Positions 19,834 through 28,900 of a stretch of DNA of 64,000 nt are shown here, in pieces. Under the pieces are notes generated by a model. It worked only from the letters and a program-made list of their open reading frames with translations, made no database searches and had not been told where the DNA came from. The DNA is from Actinoplanes lobatus. GTDB taxonomy: Bacteria; Actinomycetota; Actinomycetes; Mycobacteriales; Micromonosporaceae. The stretch's first letter is position 1, and each line of letters starts with the position of its first letter. The translations under genes were made by a program, and so were the position numbers. The DNA is taken from the NCBI RefSeq assembly GCF_014205215.1, contig NZ_JACHNC010000001.1:1741001-1805000 (forward strand). Reading direction: 5' to 3'.

Positions 19834-20330
19834 TGGCCGGGCGGGGATGGCACGTGACGCGCACGGTCCTCACCGCCGTGAACGGGACGACCCTCATCGG
19901 TCTGCTGATCGCGCTGTCCACCGGGGCGCGGGTCCGGCGCGGCCGGCACGGCGTGCTGATCGCCGAGAACTACCGGCTCCGAATGCCGCCCGCGACCTGC
20001 TTCACGGTCGGCTCGGTGATCATCACGAAGCGCACCGCCGAGTGGCTGCTCGCCGAGGAGCGGGCCCGGCTGCTCGCCCACGAGAGCCGGCACGCCGGCC
20101 AGTACGCCGTCCTCGGCCCGCTGTTCTGGCCCGCCTACTGGCTGGCCTGCGGCTGGTCGATCGCGCTCACCACGTCCTACGGGGTACGCAACTGGTTCGA
20201 GCGGAACGCGGGGCTGGCCGACGGGCACTACCCGGAGGACCTGCCACTCCGGCCGTGGGCACTGCGCAGGCCCTGGGCGCTGCGGATGTTTGGTCGGGAG
20301 GACGGACGCACAACGCCTCCGGGCACGTAG
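19833..20330 (+). CDS. Small membrane protein with HExxH motif
   Basis: A 165-residue protein whose ATG overlaps the stop of the GNAT gene. It has an N-terminal hydrophobic stretch, then [20 protein letters not shown], in which HESRH fits the HExxH zinc-peptidase motif and is followed directly by a hydrophobic segment. The C-terminus is Arg- and Pro-rich. No family was recognised with certainty. It may be a degenerate or minimal metallopeptidase-like protein, and the downstream third zinc ligand is not obvious. Confidence 0.6.
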   Translation: MAGRGWHVTRTVLTAVNGTTLIGLLIALSTGARVRRGRHGVLIAENYRLRMPPATCFTVGSVIITKRTAEWLLAEERARLLAHESRHAGQYAVLGPLFWPAYWLACGWSIALTTSYGVRNWFERNAGLADGHYPEDLPLRPWALRRPWALRMFGREDGRTTPPGT

Positions 20331-20507
20331 CCGTTTGGGTCAGCGCTGGATCGTTGGGACCCTCGGAGATTGTCGCCAAGCTCAGGTGAGGGGCCTCGTA
20401 CGGCGTCGCGTCCTCCCGCAGAGAGCATCCTGCCCATCCGGAGATCGGAGTGCAAGTCCTCGGAGGAGGTAATTCTCGACAACCGGCTGATCGCCGGTCA
20501 CTGAGGG

Positions 20508-21791
20508 TTATCCCAGCAGGCCGGCTTCGCGAGCGCCACGCAGCGACGGCTTGATCGTGTGGGTCGGTCCAACCTGGCCGGCGACCGCGTCGAGGGTCTT
20601 CAGGCCCTCACCGGTGTTGTAGACGACCGTCTCCTTGGCGGGGTCCAGCTTCCCGCTCTCCACCAGCTTCTTCAGCACGGCCACCGTGGTGCCGCCGGCG
20701 GTCTCGGCGAAGACCCCGGTGGTCTCGGCGAGCAGCCGGATGCCGGCCCGGATCTCCTCGTCGTTGGCGTAGTCCATCCAGCCACCGGTGCGGCGGACCG
20801 CCTCGATCGCGTACGGCCCGGCGGCCGGGTCGCCGATGTTCAGCGACTTGGCGATGCCGGTCGGCTTCACCGGGGTGATCACGTCGGTGTCGGCGTGCAG
20901 CGCCACCGCGATCGGGTTGCAGCCCTCGGACTGGGCGCCGAAGACGGTCCAGCCGCCCTCCGGGGCCTCGGCCAGTCCGATCTCGACCAGCTCGGAGAAC
21001 GCCTTGTCCACCTTGGTGAGCAGCTCACCGGACGCCATCGGGATGACCACCTGGGCCGGGATCCGCCAGCCCAGCTGCTCGGCCACCTCGTAGCCCAGCG
21101 TCTTGGAGCCCTCGGCGTAGAACGGCCGCACGTTCACGTTCACGAACGCGGTGTCCTCGAACTCGTCGGTCTCCACCAGCTCGCTGCACAGGCGGTTCAC
21201 GTCGTCGTAGGAGCCCTGGATGGCGACCAGGTCACCGCCGTACACCGCGGTCGTGATGACCTTGCCCTGCTCCAGGTCGGCCGGGATGAACACGATGCTC
21301 GGCACACCGGCGCGGGCCGCGTGGGCGGCCACCGAGTTGGCCAGGTTGCCGGTCGACGCGCAGGAGAACCGCTGGAAGCCGAGCTGCTTGGCGGCGGTCA
21401 GCGCCACCGAGACGACGCGGTCCTTGAACGAATGGGTCGGGTTCTGCGAGTCGTCCTTCACCCACAGCGGGGCGCTCAGCCCGATCGCGGCGGCCAGCTG
21501 CGGGGCGGCGACCAGCGGGGTCATGCCCGGGTCCAGGGTCACCCGGGCGTCCGGGTCCTGGCCGGCCGGGAGCAGGGCCGCGTAGCGCCAGATGTTCTGC
21601 GGGCCCGCCTCGATCTGGGCCCGGGTCACCCGCGCGAGCGCCGCCTCGTCGTAGGCGACCTCGAGCGGGCCGAAACACTCGTAACAGGCGTGCTGCGCGG
21701 CCAGCGGGTACTCCGCGCCGCAGGCGCGACAGATCAGGCCACGAGCGGGCGAGGAGGAGGTGGCGGAGGGCGCGTCGACGACAGACGTCAT
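20508..21791 (-). CDS. thrC: Threonine synthase (Zn-ribbon, PLP-dependent)
   Basis: PLP enzyme converting O-phosphohomoserine to threonine. The 427-residue product opens with a zinc ribbon (CRAC at 21-24 and CYEC at 36-39), then the PLP-lysine motif THSFKDR with Lys123. CASTGNLANSVAAHAARAG forms the phosphate-binding region. AGAGG lies 8 nt before the ATG, inside the expression platform of a SAM-I riboswitch. It differs from the shorter 350-residue actinobacterial ThrC, so it could be a second threonine synthase or a related PLP lyase acting in the methionine branch; the riboswitch makes this worth testing. Confidence 0.85.
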   Translation of the reverse strand: MTSVVDAPSATSSSPARGLICRACGAEYPLAAQHACYECFGPLEVAYDEAALARVTRAQIEAGPQNIWRYAALLPAGQDPDARVTLDPGMTPLVAAPQLAAAIGLSAPLWVKDDSQNPTHSFKDRVVSVALTAAKQLGFQRFSCASTGNLANSVAAHAARAGVPSIVFIPADLEQGKVITTAVYGGDLVAIQGSYDDVNRLCSELVETDEFEDTAFVNVNVRPFYAEGSKTLGYEVAEQLGWRIPAQVVIPMASGELLTKVDKAFSELVEIGLAEAPEGGWTVFGAQSEGCNPIAVALHADTDVITPVKPTGIAKSLNIGDPAAGPYAIEAVRRTGGWMDYANDEEIRAGIRLLAETTGVFAETAGGTTVAVLKKLVESGKLDPAKETVVYNTGEGLKTLDAVAGQVGPTHTIKPSLRGAREAGLLG

Positions 21792-21800
21792 TAGAGTTTC

Positions 21801-21942
21801 CTCTCATCTTTCCCCAACGGCGACCTGCCGAAACGGGGACGGAATTAGCACCTGCCACGTCGCTGCCTCGTCATCGAGAGTCATGCGCGGTGGTTGCCGG
21901 GGCTTCGTCGGGCCGTATCCCTCTGCCCCTCTGGATGAGGTA
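21801..21942 (-). ncRNA. SAM-I (S-box) riboswitch upstream of thrC
   Basis: Read on the minus strand, the element contains the P1 5' strand CTCATC (21934-21939), the conserved AGAGGGGCAGAGGGA, GGCCCGACGAAGCCCCGGCAACC and GGTGCTAATTCC (centred at 21845). The P1 3' strand is GATGAG (21803-21808). These match the SAM-I consensus in order and spacing. The P1 3' strand overlaps the Shine-Dalgarno (AGAGG, 21800-21804), so ligand binding should close P1 and mask the ribosome site. This is translational rather than terminator control, as is usual in actinobacteria. Confidence 0.95.
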
Positions 21943-22112
21943 TTCAGTTGTTTCCAACACCTTACGACGAGATCCCGCCAACACCACACGGAGTTCCCGA
22001 GGTGTGAGCCACCCCCCTCTCATGAGCGGGCGGCGGGGGACGGCCTGGAGGGACGCCTGGAGTGGCCGCCGCGGCCCACGGGACCCGGCACTTCCGTACA
22101 AGAAAGGGGGTT
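21943..22112. other. Intergenic region upstream of the SAM riboswitch
   Basis: Between the ABC permease stop and the thrC riboswitch. It should hold the thrC promoter. A Pro/Gly-type GC-rich stretch lies near 22020-22085 and I see no convincing ORF. I could not assign a -35/-10 pair with confidence. Confidence 0.5.
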
Positions 22113-22982
22113 TTAGGAGGTTATGTCTTTTCGGGTGAAGCGGTAGAACGCGATCCCCCAGAACAGCGTGGCGTAGACGACCGCGGAGATGGCGCCCTTG
22201 GCCAGGTCCTCGGTCTGGACGGGGGTGGAGAGCAGGCCCATCCAGGCGTCCGTGTAGTGGGTGGGCAGGGCGTTGCGGACGCTGCCGAGGGCCTCGATCT
22301 GGTCCAGGATGCTGGACAGGATCCACAGGAGCACGGCGCCGCCGACCGCGCCCAGGGCGGCGTCGGTCAGGACCGACAGCAGGAAGGCCAGGCCGGCCAC
22401 CACGAGCAGGGTGGTCGCCAGGTAGGCGAGGATGCCGAGCAGCCGGAGCACACCCTCGGCGGGCGGGATCTCGGCGGCGATCGTGCTGCCCAGCGGGGAC
22501 CAGCCGTAGCGGAGCGTGCCGATCAGCAGCCCGGTGCCGGTGAGCAGCAGCAACGCGACGAGCGAGTAGGCGGCCGCGACGGTCAGCTTGACGCCGAGCA
22601 GCCGGGCCCGCGGGACCGGAACGGCCAGCAGATAGCGCAGGCTGCCCCAGCTCGCCTCGCTGGCCACCGTGTCGCCGAAGAACAGCGCCACCACCACGAC
22701 CAGCAGGAAACCGGCCGAGACCGCCAGGCCGAAGAGGGCGAAGTTCAGGCCGCCGGAGGTGGCCAGGTCGGCCATGCTGCTGAACGCGCCGCCACCACCG
22801 CCGTCCTCGTCCGGTCCGCCCCCGCCGCCGAACTCGAAGGCGGCCAGGATGATCAGCGGCAGCAGCACCATGAAGCCGAGCGCCAGCTGGGTGCGCCGGC
22901 GGGACGCCTGGCGGCGCACCTCGGCCCAGATCGGCAGGGTGCGCGACGGCCGGTAGCCGGCCGCGGCCTCAAGCGAGCTCAT
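22113..22982 (-). CDS. ABC-2 type transporter permease
   Basis: A 289-residue permease with about six hydrophobic segments. A Gly/Asp-rich extracytoplasmic loop follows the first segment (FEFGGGGGPDEDGGGGG). FFGDTVASEASWGSLRYLLA is typical of ABC-2 permeases. Its ATG overlaps the stop of the upstream hydrolase-ATPase fusion gene (ATGA), so the two are translationally coupled and most likely form one transporter. The C-terminus ends IAFYRFTRKDITS. The cargo is unknown. Confidence 0.88.
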   Translation of the reverse strand: MSSLEAAAGYRPSRTLPIWAEVRRQASRRRTQLALGFMVLLPLIILAAFEFGGGGGPDEDGGGGGAFSSMADLATSGGLNFALFGLAVSAGFLLVVVVALFFGDTVASEASWGSLRYLLAVPVPRARLLGVKLTVAAAYSLVALLLLTGTGLLIGTLRYGWSPLGSTIAAEIPPAEGVLRLLGILAYLATTLLVVAGLAFLLSVLTDAALGAVGGAVLLWILSSILDQIEALGSVRNALPTHYTDAWMGLLSTPVQTEDLAKGAISAVVYATLFWGIAFYRFTRKDITS

Positions 22983-25720
22983 CGGTCTCCACTTCCTCGC
23001 GAGTTGTCGCCGACCAGGGACAGGAACGCGTCCTCCAGGCGGCGGCGCGGCACCAGCCGCTCCACCCCGATGCCGGCGCCGACCAGCGACGCGACGATCT
23101 CCGAGCGGGCCGTCCCGTTCATGTCGACGATCAGGCCGTTCGCACCCTCCGCCTGGACCGAGAGCACGCCCAGGTCCTCCAGGATCCGGGTGGCGGCCGG
23201 TACGTCGGAAACCTCCAGCTGCACCGACGGCGACTCACCGACGATGTCACCGACCGGGCCGGACGCCACGATCCGGCCCTTGTTGACGACGACCGCGTGG
23301 GTGCAGGTCTGCTCCACCTCGGCGAGCAGGTGGCTGGAGACGAGCACGGCCCGGCCGTCGGTGGCGTACCGCTGGAGGACGCGGCGCATCTCGGCGATCT
23401 GCGGCGGGTCCAGCCCGTCCGTCGGCTCGTCGAGCACCAGCAGCTCGGGCAGGCCGAGCATGGCCTGCGCGATGGCGAGCCGCTGCCGCATGCCGTGGCT
23501 GTACTTACGGGTCTTCCGGTGCACCGAGTCGCCCAGCCCGGCGATCTCCAGCGCCTCCTCGAACCGGGCGTCCTCCCACGGGCGGCCGGTGGCCTGCCAG
23601 TACGCCTGAAGGTTCTGGTAGCCGCTCAGGTGCGGCAGGAAACCGGGGCCCTCGACCAGCGCGCCCACCCGGGACAGGATCGGCGCGCCCGGGACCAGCC
23701 GGTGCCCGAAGACGAAGATCTCGCCCTCGGTCGGCTGGGTGAGGCCCATCAGCACCCGCAGCGTGGTGGTCTTGCCGGCGCCGTTCGGGCCGAGCAGTCC
23801 GACGACCTGCCCGCGCTCCACGGTGAAGCCGATCTCCTGGACCGCCACGAAGCCGTCCCCGTACGCCTTGCGCAGCCCGCGCACCACGAGCGGGGTGCCG
23901 GCGTGCTCGGCGACCACCGCCACGTCCCGCCGCCGGTGCCGGATCCGGCTCACCACCAGCAGCAGGACCAGGCCGAGCAGGACGGCCGCGACCACGCCGG
24001 CCAGGACGATCCACCACAGGCTGCCGGGGTCGGCGATCGGGGTGCCGGTCAGCGTCGGCAGTGTCAGCTCCGGCTCCACCGCGACGGTGTAGGTGGCGGG
24101 CTGGGCGGGAGTGAGGAACGCCTGGTCGGAGGTGGCGACGGTGACGCGTACGGTGTGGCCCGCCTCGATCTGCCGCACGATCGCCGGCAGCGTCACGGTG
24201 ACCGGCTGAGCCTGGGCGATGTCGGCCGGCAGCCCGGTGAGCCGGACCGGCGCGACCAGGCCGGCGCTGAGCGTGGCCGTGCCGTTGGCGTCCACGTCGT
24301 AGAGCTTCACGAAGACGACCGCCTCGCCGGTCGGCGACGCGAGCCGCAGCCGGACCGTGGGCGACCCGGCCACGTCGGCGGCCGCGGTGAGCGGCTCCGA
24401 GTCGAACATCGCGTGCTGGCCGGCCACGTCCAGCGCCACGTTGCCGCTGAGCAGCGAGCTGAGCCGGCTGGTGAGGCCGGGCATCGAGGAGATGGCGCCG
24501 GGGTTGCCGTTCGGCGGGTTGGCGATCGGCTGCGCCGATCCGGCGAGCGAGACCGAGGTGCTTCCGGTTCCGCCCAGTCCGGGGTACGCGTCCGCGGAGT
24601 AGCCGTTGGTGACCAGCCCGCGGTCCAGCGCGCTGAATCCGGCCACCCGGGACCAGGTGAAGTCGTCGCCGGGCGCCTCGCCCTCGCCCTTCAGGTAGTG
24701 GTCGAGCCACTGCACCGTCAGGTACTTGAGCCGGTCGGAGTCGGAGGTGGGCCCCTCGCCGCCGTCGTGGCCGCCGGTGAACCAGGCCACCCGCACCGGG
24801 GTGCCGGCCGCGGCGATGCCCTTCGCGTTGGCGTCCGCCTCGGAGAGCGGGAAGAGCGTGTCGACGGCGCCCTGGATCAGCAGCGTCGGCGCCTTGATCC
24901 TGTCGAGGACCGTGGCCGGGCTGGACTTCCGCAGCAGGGCCAGGGTGTTCTCGTCCGGGATGCCGCTGGTGGCCATCTGGAGGTAGGCGGCGCAGACGTC
25001 CTTCGCGAACCGGCCGCACGCGGGATCCTGCGGTTGCTGCCGCGATGGGCCGCCCCTTTCCAGGGAGGCCGTGCCGTTGCCGAAGAAGTAGCCGGCCCAG
25101 CTCTTCTTGAAGACGCCGGCCGCGCCGGTGTCCGCCGACTGCGGGACCAGGGCGGTGCCCAGGTCGTTCCAGGTGATCGACGGGACGATCGCGTCGACCC
25201 GCCCGTCCTGGCCGGCGAGCAGCAGGGCGAGGGCCCCGCCGTACGAGCCGCCGACCACCGCGACCTTCGGGTCCCCGGCGCCGTCGGTGGCCACCTCGGA
25301 CCGGGTGGCCAGCCAGTCGAGCAGCCGCTGAGCGTCCTTGACCTCGTGGTCCGGGCTGTCCAGGTGGATCTCGCCGGTGCTGCGGCCGAACCCGCGGGCG
25401 GTGTAGGCCAGCACGGCGTAGCCCTGCTCGGCGAGCGCCTCGGCGTCGCTGCGGACGGTGTCCTTGGAGCCGCCGAACCCGTGCGCCAGCAGGACCGCGG
25501 GCACATCGGCGTCGCGGTCGGCCGGCAGGTAGAAGCGGGCGTCCAGTTCGACGCCGTCACCGGCCAGCCGGAGATCCTCGGTCGTCCAGGCGTCCGGCGC
25601 GGGGCGGACGGCCCAGACGGCCACGGCGGCGAGCACCACGAGGGCGGCCACCGCCGGGACGACCCGGCGCCGGTTGAGCCGGGGAAGCGCGCGGCGCAAC
25701 CCGGTGGTCAGGGCAGACAT
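22979..25720 (-). CDS. Fusion of alpha/beta hydrolase (X-Pro peptidase-like) and ABC ATPase
   Basis: A 913-residue single frame. An N-terminal membrane anchor lies at about 18-38. Next comes an alpha/beta-hydrolase domain with HGFGG near residue 80 and nucleophile motif GGSYGG (Ser159), then a CocE/NonD-like C-terminal beta domain (about 380-590). A second membrane segment (SLWWIVLAGVVAAVLLGLVL) and an Arg-rich linker lead to a complete ABC ATPase (about 640-910) with Walker A GPNGAGKTTT, signature SHGMRQR and Walker B LLVLDEPTDGLD. The two anchors would place the hydrolase outside and the ATPase inside. It is coupled to the ABC-2 permease gene. A short in-frame GTG extension (to 25729) is possible. 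Confidence 0.88.
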   Translation of the reverse strand: MSALTTGLRRALPRLNRRRVVPAVAALVVLAAVAVWAVRPAPDAWTTEDLRLAGDGVELDARFYLPADRDADVPAVLLAHGFGGSKDTVRSDAEALAEQGYAVLAYTARGFGRSTGEIHLDSPDHEVKDAQRLLDWLATRSEVATDGAGDPKVAVVGGSYGGALALLLAGQDGRVDAIVPSITWNDLGTALVPQSADTGAAGVFKKSWAGYFFGNGTASLERGGPSRQQPQDPACGRFAKDVCAAYLQMATSGIPDENTLALLRKSSPATVLDRIKAPTLLIQGAVDTLFPLSEADANAKGIAAAGTPVRVAWFTGGHDGGEGPTSDSDRLKYLTVQWLDHYLKGEGEAPGDDFTWSRVAGFSALDRGLVTNGYSADAYPGLGGTGSTSVSLAGSAQPIANPPNGNPGAISSMPGLTSRLSSLLSGNVALDVAGQHAMFDSEPLTAAADVAGSPTVRLRLASPTGEAVVFVKLYDVDANGTATLSAGLVAPVRLTGLPADIAQAQPVTVTLPAIVRQIEAGHTVRVTVATSDQAFLTPAQPATYTVAVEPELTLPTLTGTPIADPGSLWWIVLAGVVAAVLLGLVLLLVVSRIRHRRRDVAVVAEHAGTPLVVRGLRKAYGDGFVAVQEIGFTVERGQVVGLLGPNGAGKTTTLRVLMGLTQPTEGEIFVFGHRLVPGAPILSRVGALVEGPGFLPHLSGYQNLQAYWQATGRPWEDARFEEALEIAGLGDSVHRKTRKYSHGMRQRLAIAQAMLGLPELLVLDEPTDGLDPPQIAEMRRVLQRYATDGRAVLVSSHLLAEVEQTCTHAVVVNKGRIVASGPVGDIVGESPSVQLEVSDVPAATRILEDLGVLSVQAEGANGLIVDMNGTARSEIVASLVGAGIGVERLVPRRRLEDAFLSLVGDNSRGSGDR

Positions 25721-25778
25721 GGCGCACACGCTAGTAGGAGACCCCTGAGGCGGGGCTGAGGGTTCTCTGGGAAAACTC

Positions 25779-26363
25779 TCAGCATCCCCGGGCGCCGGCG
25801 AAGACCTCCTCCACGGTGGTGGTCACACCGGCGGTCACTGCGGTCGCCGTACCGGCGGTGAACTCGACGAGCATGGCGTTGGCGCCGTCCACGACGAGCC
25901 AGCCGGTGACGCCGCCCGCGCCGGTGACCGCCCGGCCGGCCGGGTACGCGGCCTGCACGTCGGCGACGGTGGCCCCGATCGGGACCGTGTCGACGGTGGG
26001 GCCGGCGACCCGTACGCGGACCAGCTCGCCGCCCCAGAAGTCGACCTCCGGCGTACCGGGGAAGCCGCTCGCGCTGCCGCAGCCGTCCGGTGACAGCCCG
26101 GCGACCAGCCCCGCGTCGGTGACCTCCTGCTGGGTCATGCCGATCCGGAACGGGCCGTACCCGGCGGGGCTCATCTCCAGCCGGCCGGTGGGGGTGGGCG
26201 CCGGCGGGGGCGGGCCGAAGCTCTCCGGCGGCATGTCCAGGGTCGTCCCGGGGGAGGCCGCCGGGGACGCCGGGGGCGGCGCCGACGGCGTGGGCGGGTG
26301 GTCGGTGCACCCGGACAGCACGGCCAGCGCCACCGTCAGGACGACAAGCGGTCTACGCCTCAT
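25779..26363 (-). CDS. Secreted lipoprotein, function unknown
   Basis: A 194-residue protein with lipobox LSGC (Cys19 after MRRRPLVVLTVALAVLSG) and a Pro/Ser/Ala-rich linker (about 20-60). The C-terminal globular part contains FRIGMTQQEVTDAG and VDFWGGELVRVRV. This pattern resembles small actinobacterial lipoproteins of unknown role. It is divergent from the AAA ATPase gene by about 70 bp. Confidence 0.75.
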   Translation of the reverse strand: MRRRPLVVLTVALAVLSGCTDHPPTPSAPPPASPAASPGTTLDMPPESFGPPPPAPTPTGRLEMSPAGYGPFRIGMTQQEVTDAGLVAGLSPDGCGSASGFPGTPEVDFWGGELVRVRVAGPTVDTVPIGATVADVQAAYPAGRAVTGAGGVTGWLVVDGANAMLVEFTAGTATAVTAGVTTTVEEVFAGARGC

Positions 26364-26435
26364 CAATGGACTACCCCTCGGCGGATAGCGTGGACGAACC
26401 AGATGGCCCCAGACAATCCATCGGAGGCACGCGCG

Positions 26436-28640
26436 GTGGCTGATGATCTCACGCTGACGGTGACCCTGCGCCCCGCTGCGCTGGATGCGCGGCGTGGAGT
26501 GGTGCGGTTGCATCCGGAGGTGATGGCAGGGCTGGACCTGCGCACCGGTGATCCGGTGCGCCTCACCGGCAAGCGGACCACCGCCTGCCTCGTCGCCAGG
26601 GCCGAGGCGGCTTCCGGCGGAGGCCTGCTGTACGCCGACGATCTGATCCTGGGCAACCTCCGGATGCGGGACGGCGGCGAGGTGACCGTCACCCCGATCC
26701 CGGTGGTGCACGCCGACCGGGTGACCCTGTCCGGGCCGCCGGAGGTGGTCGCCGCGGTCTCCCCGGAGATGCTGCGCCTGGCCCTGCTCGGCAAGGTGGT
26801 CAGCGCCGGCGACGACGTCTCGCTGCTGCCCCAGGACGTGGTGCCGGAGGCCGGGAACCGTCCGCATCTCGAAGCCGCCCGGCGCAGCCTGGCCAACCGG
26901 GTCGGTTACGGCTGGACCAGTGCCCTGCTGCGGGTGGTGGCGGTGGCCGGTGCGGACGCGTCCCTGGTCACCATGAAGACCGTGGTCACCTGGCAGGACG
27001 GCCCGGGCACAGCTTCGGCCGGTCCGGTCGCGCGGATCAGCGCCGCGACGCCCGCGCCGGCCGTCCCGGACGCGCCTCCGCCGAACCTGGACGACCTGCC
27101 CGGTCTCCGCGCCCAGGCCAAGGAGCTGGAGGAGCTGCTCGACCTGGGCTTCCACCACCGGGAGGTGCTGACCCGGCTGGGCACCCGGGTGACGCTCGGG
27201 GTCCTGATCTCCGGACCCGCCGGGTCGGGCAAGTCCACGCTGGTCCGGGCGGTCGGCGGCGCGGTGGGCGCGAAGGTGCGCACGGTGTGGGCGCCGGAGC
27301 TGGCCGCGCTCACCAACAGCGCGGCGGCGGCCCGGCTGCGTGAGCTGGCCGCCGAGGTGCGGACGGACGGCCCCGCCGTGCTGCTGTTCGTCGACGTGGA
27401 GGCGCTGGCCCCGCGCGAGGAGCCGGGACCGATCTCCACGATCTTCCGGCAGGTGCTGGCCGAGACCGTGGCGGCCGGGACGGCGGTGGTCTGCACCACC
27501 AGCAAGCCCGAGTCGGTCGATCCCGTCCTCCGCGCCCCGGACCTGCTGGCCGTCCAGTTGACCGTGCCGCTGCCGGACTCGGCCATGCGGCGGGAGCAGC
27601 TGGGCGTCCTCACCCGGGGGATGCCGCTGGCCGAGGACGTGCGGCTGGACGAGGTCGCCGGGCGTACCCCCGGTTTCGTGGCCGCCGACCTGGGCGCGCT
27701 GGCCCGGGAGGCCGGGGTCCGCGCCGCGCTGCGGCAGAAGGACGCCGAGTCGCCGACCGTGTCGATGGCCGACTTCGAGGCCGCGCTCGACGTGGTCCGG
27801 CCCACCTCGATGGCCGAGTCCACCCTGGAGGTGGCGGCCGTGACCCTCGACGACGTCGGGGACATGGTCGAGGTGAAGCAGGTGCTCACCGAGTCGGTGC
27901 TGTGGCCGCTGACCTACCCGGACACGTTCGCCCGGCTCGGTGTCTCGCCGCCGCGCGGGGTGCTGCTCTACGGGCCGCCCGGGTGCGGGAAGACGTACCT
28001 GGTCAAGGCGATCGCCGGGACCGGGAAGGCGAACGTGCTGTCGGTGAAGGGCGCCGAGCTGCTCAGCAAGTGGGTGGGCGACAGCGAACGGGCGGTGCGG
28101 GAGCTGTTCCGCCGGGCCCGGGAGGCGGCGCCGACCCTGGTCTTCCTGGACGAGGTGGACGCGCTGGCGCCGGCCCGCGGTCAGGGCAGCGACGGCGGGG
28201 TCACCGACCGGGTGGTGGCGGCCCTGCTGACCGAACTGGACGGTGTCGAGGACCTGCGCAACGTCGTGGTGATCGGGGCCACCAACCGGCCCGACCTGAT
28301 CGACCCGGCGCTGCTGCGGCCCGGCCGGCTGGAGCGCCTGGTCTACGTCCCACCGCCGGACGCCGAGGCGCGAGCCGCGATCCTGCGGGCCTCGTCCAAG
28401 GCGGTGCCGCTGGACGACTCGGTCGACCTCGACGAGCTGGGCGCGGAGCTGGAGGGTTTCTCGGCGGCCGACTGTTCGGCGCTGATCCGGGAGTCGGCGC
28501 TGGCCGCGATGCGCGACTCCCTGGAGGCGTCCACGGTCACCGCCGGTAACGTGGCCACGGCCCGCGCCCGGGTGCGGGCCTCACTGGACCCGGATCAGGT
28601 GGCCTGGCTCGCCAACTACGCCGAGAGCCACCAGCCCTAG
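26436..28640 (+). CDS. CDC48/VCP-like tandem AAA+ ATPase
   Basis: A 734-residue protein with an N-terminal CDC48-N-like beta domain (about 1-180) and two AAA+ modules. D1 (about 210-460) has Walker A SGPAGSGKST, but its Walker B region reads LLFVDVEALAP and lacks the catalytic DE pair. D2 (about 480-700) has GPPGCGKTYL, FLDEVDALAP, sensor GATNRPDLIDPA and arginine-finger region LLRPGRLERL. This resembles actinobacterial VCP-like proteins such as Msm0858 of M. smegmatis. GTG 26436 is chosen because GGAGG lies 8 nt upstream; an in-frame ATG at 26403 has no ribosome site. Its stop overlaps the convergent DUF3263 stop. Confidence 0.9.
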   Translation: MADDLTLTVTLRPAALDARRGVVRLHPEVMAGLDLRTGDPVRLTGKRTTACLVARAEAASGGGLLYADDLILGNLRMRDGGEVTVTPIPVVHADRVTLSGPPEVVAAVSPEMLRLALLGKVVSAGDDVSLLPQDVVPEAGNRPHLEAARRSLANRVGYGWTSALLRVVAVAGADASLVTMKTVVTWQDGPGTASAGPVARISAATPAPAVPDAPPPNLDDLPGLRAQAKELEELLDLGFHHREVLTRLGTRVTLGVLISGPAGSGKSTLVRAVGGAVGAKVRTVWAPELAALTNSAAAARLRELAAEVRTDGPAVLLFVDVEALAPREEPGPISTIFRQVLAETVAAGTAVVCTTSKPESVDPVLRAPDLLAVQLTVPLPDSAMRREQLGVLTRGMPLAEDVRLDEVAGRTPGFVAADLGALAREAGVRAALRQKDAESPTVSMADFEAALDVVRPTSMAESTLEVAAVTLDDVGDMVEVKQVLTESVLWPLTYPDTFARLGVSPPRGVLLYGPPGCGKTYLVKAIAGTGKANVLSVKGAELLSKWVGDSERAVRELFRRAREAAPTLVFLDEVDALAPARGQGSDGGVTDRVVAALLTELDGVEDLRNVVVIGATNRPDLIDPALLRPGRLERLVYVPPPDAEARAAILRASSKAVPLDDSVDLDELGAELEGFSAADCSALIRESALAAMRDSLEASTVTAGNVATARARVRASLDPDQVAWLANYAESHQP

Positions 28641-28900
28641 CGGCGGCGGCCGCGGGCCCGGGTCGAGCGGAGGCGGCGCAGCCGTCCGACCAGGACCGGG
28701 TCCTGCTCGAGAGCGGCCGGGTTGTCGAGCAGGCCGTTGAGAATCTGGTAGTAGCGGGTCGAGGAGAGGCCGAAGGTGTCCCGGATGGCCTGCTCCTTGG
28801 CGCCCGCGTGCTTCCACCACCGGCCCTCGAAGGCGAGGATCTCCAGCTCCCGGTCAGTGAGAGCGGGCTGCTCCCCGGTCGGTTCGGCGGCGGGCTGCAT
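28637..28900 (-). CDS. DUF3263 domain protein
   Basis: An 87-residue protein whose core (LTDRELEILAFEGRWWKHAG, then DTFGLSSTRYYQILNGLLDN) defines the actinobacterial DUF3263 family and looks like a small helix-turn-helix fold. The C-terminus is Arg-rich. ATG 28900 is preferred because GGGAG lies 4 nt upstream; a start at 28918 adds six residues. DNA binding is an inference. Confidence 0.88.
   Translation of the reverse strand: MQPAAEPTGEQPALTDRELEILAFEGRWWKHAGAKEQAIRDTFGLSSTRYYQILNGLLDNPAALEQDPVLVGRLRRLRSTRARGRRR

Noticed and set aside
20331..20507. Possible small RNA or terminator in the 177 bp between the HESRH protein and thrC
   Set aside because: Only a weak 6-bp ACCGGC/GCCGGT stem without a T tract and no convincing ORF; nothing firm can be called.
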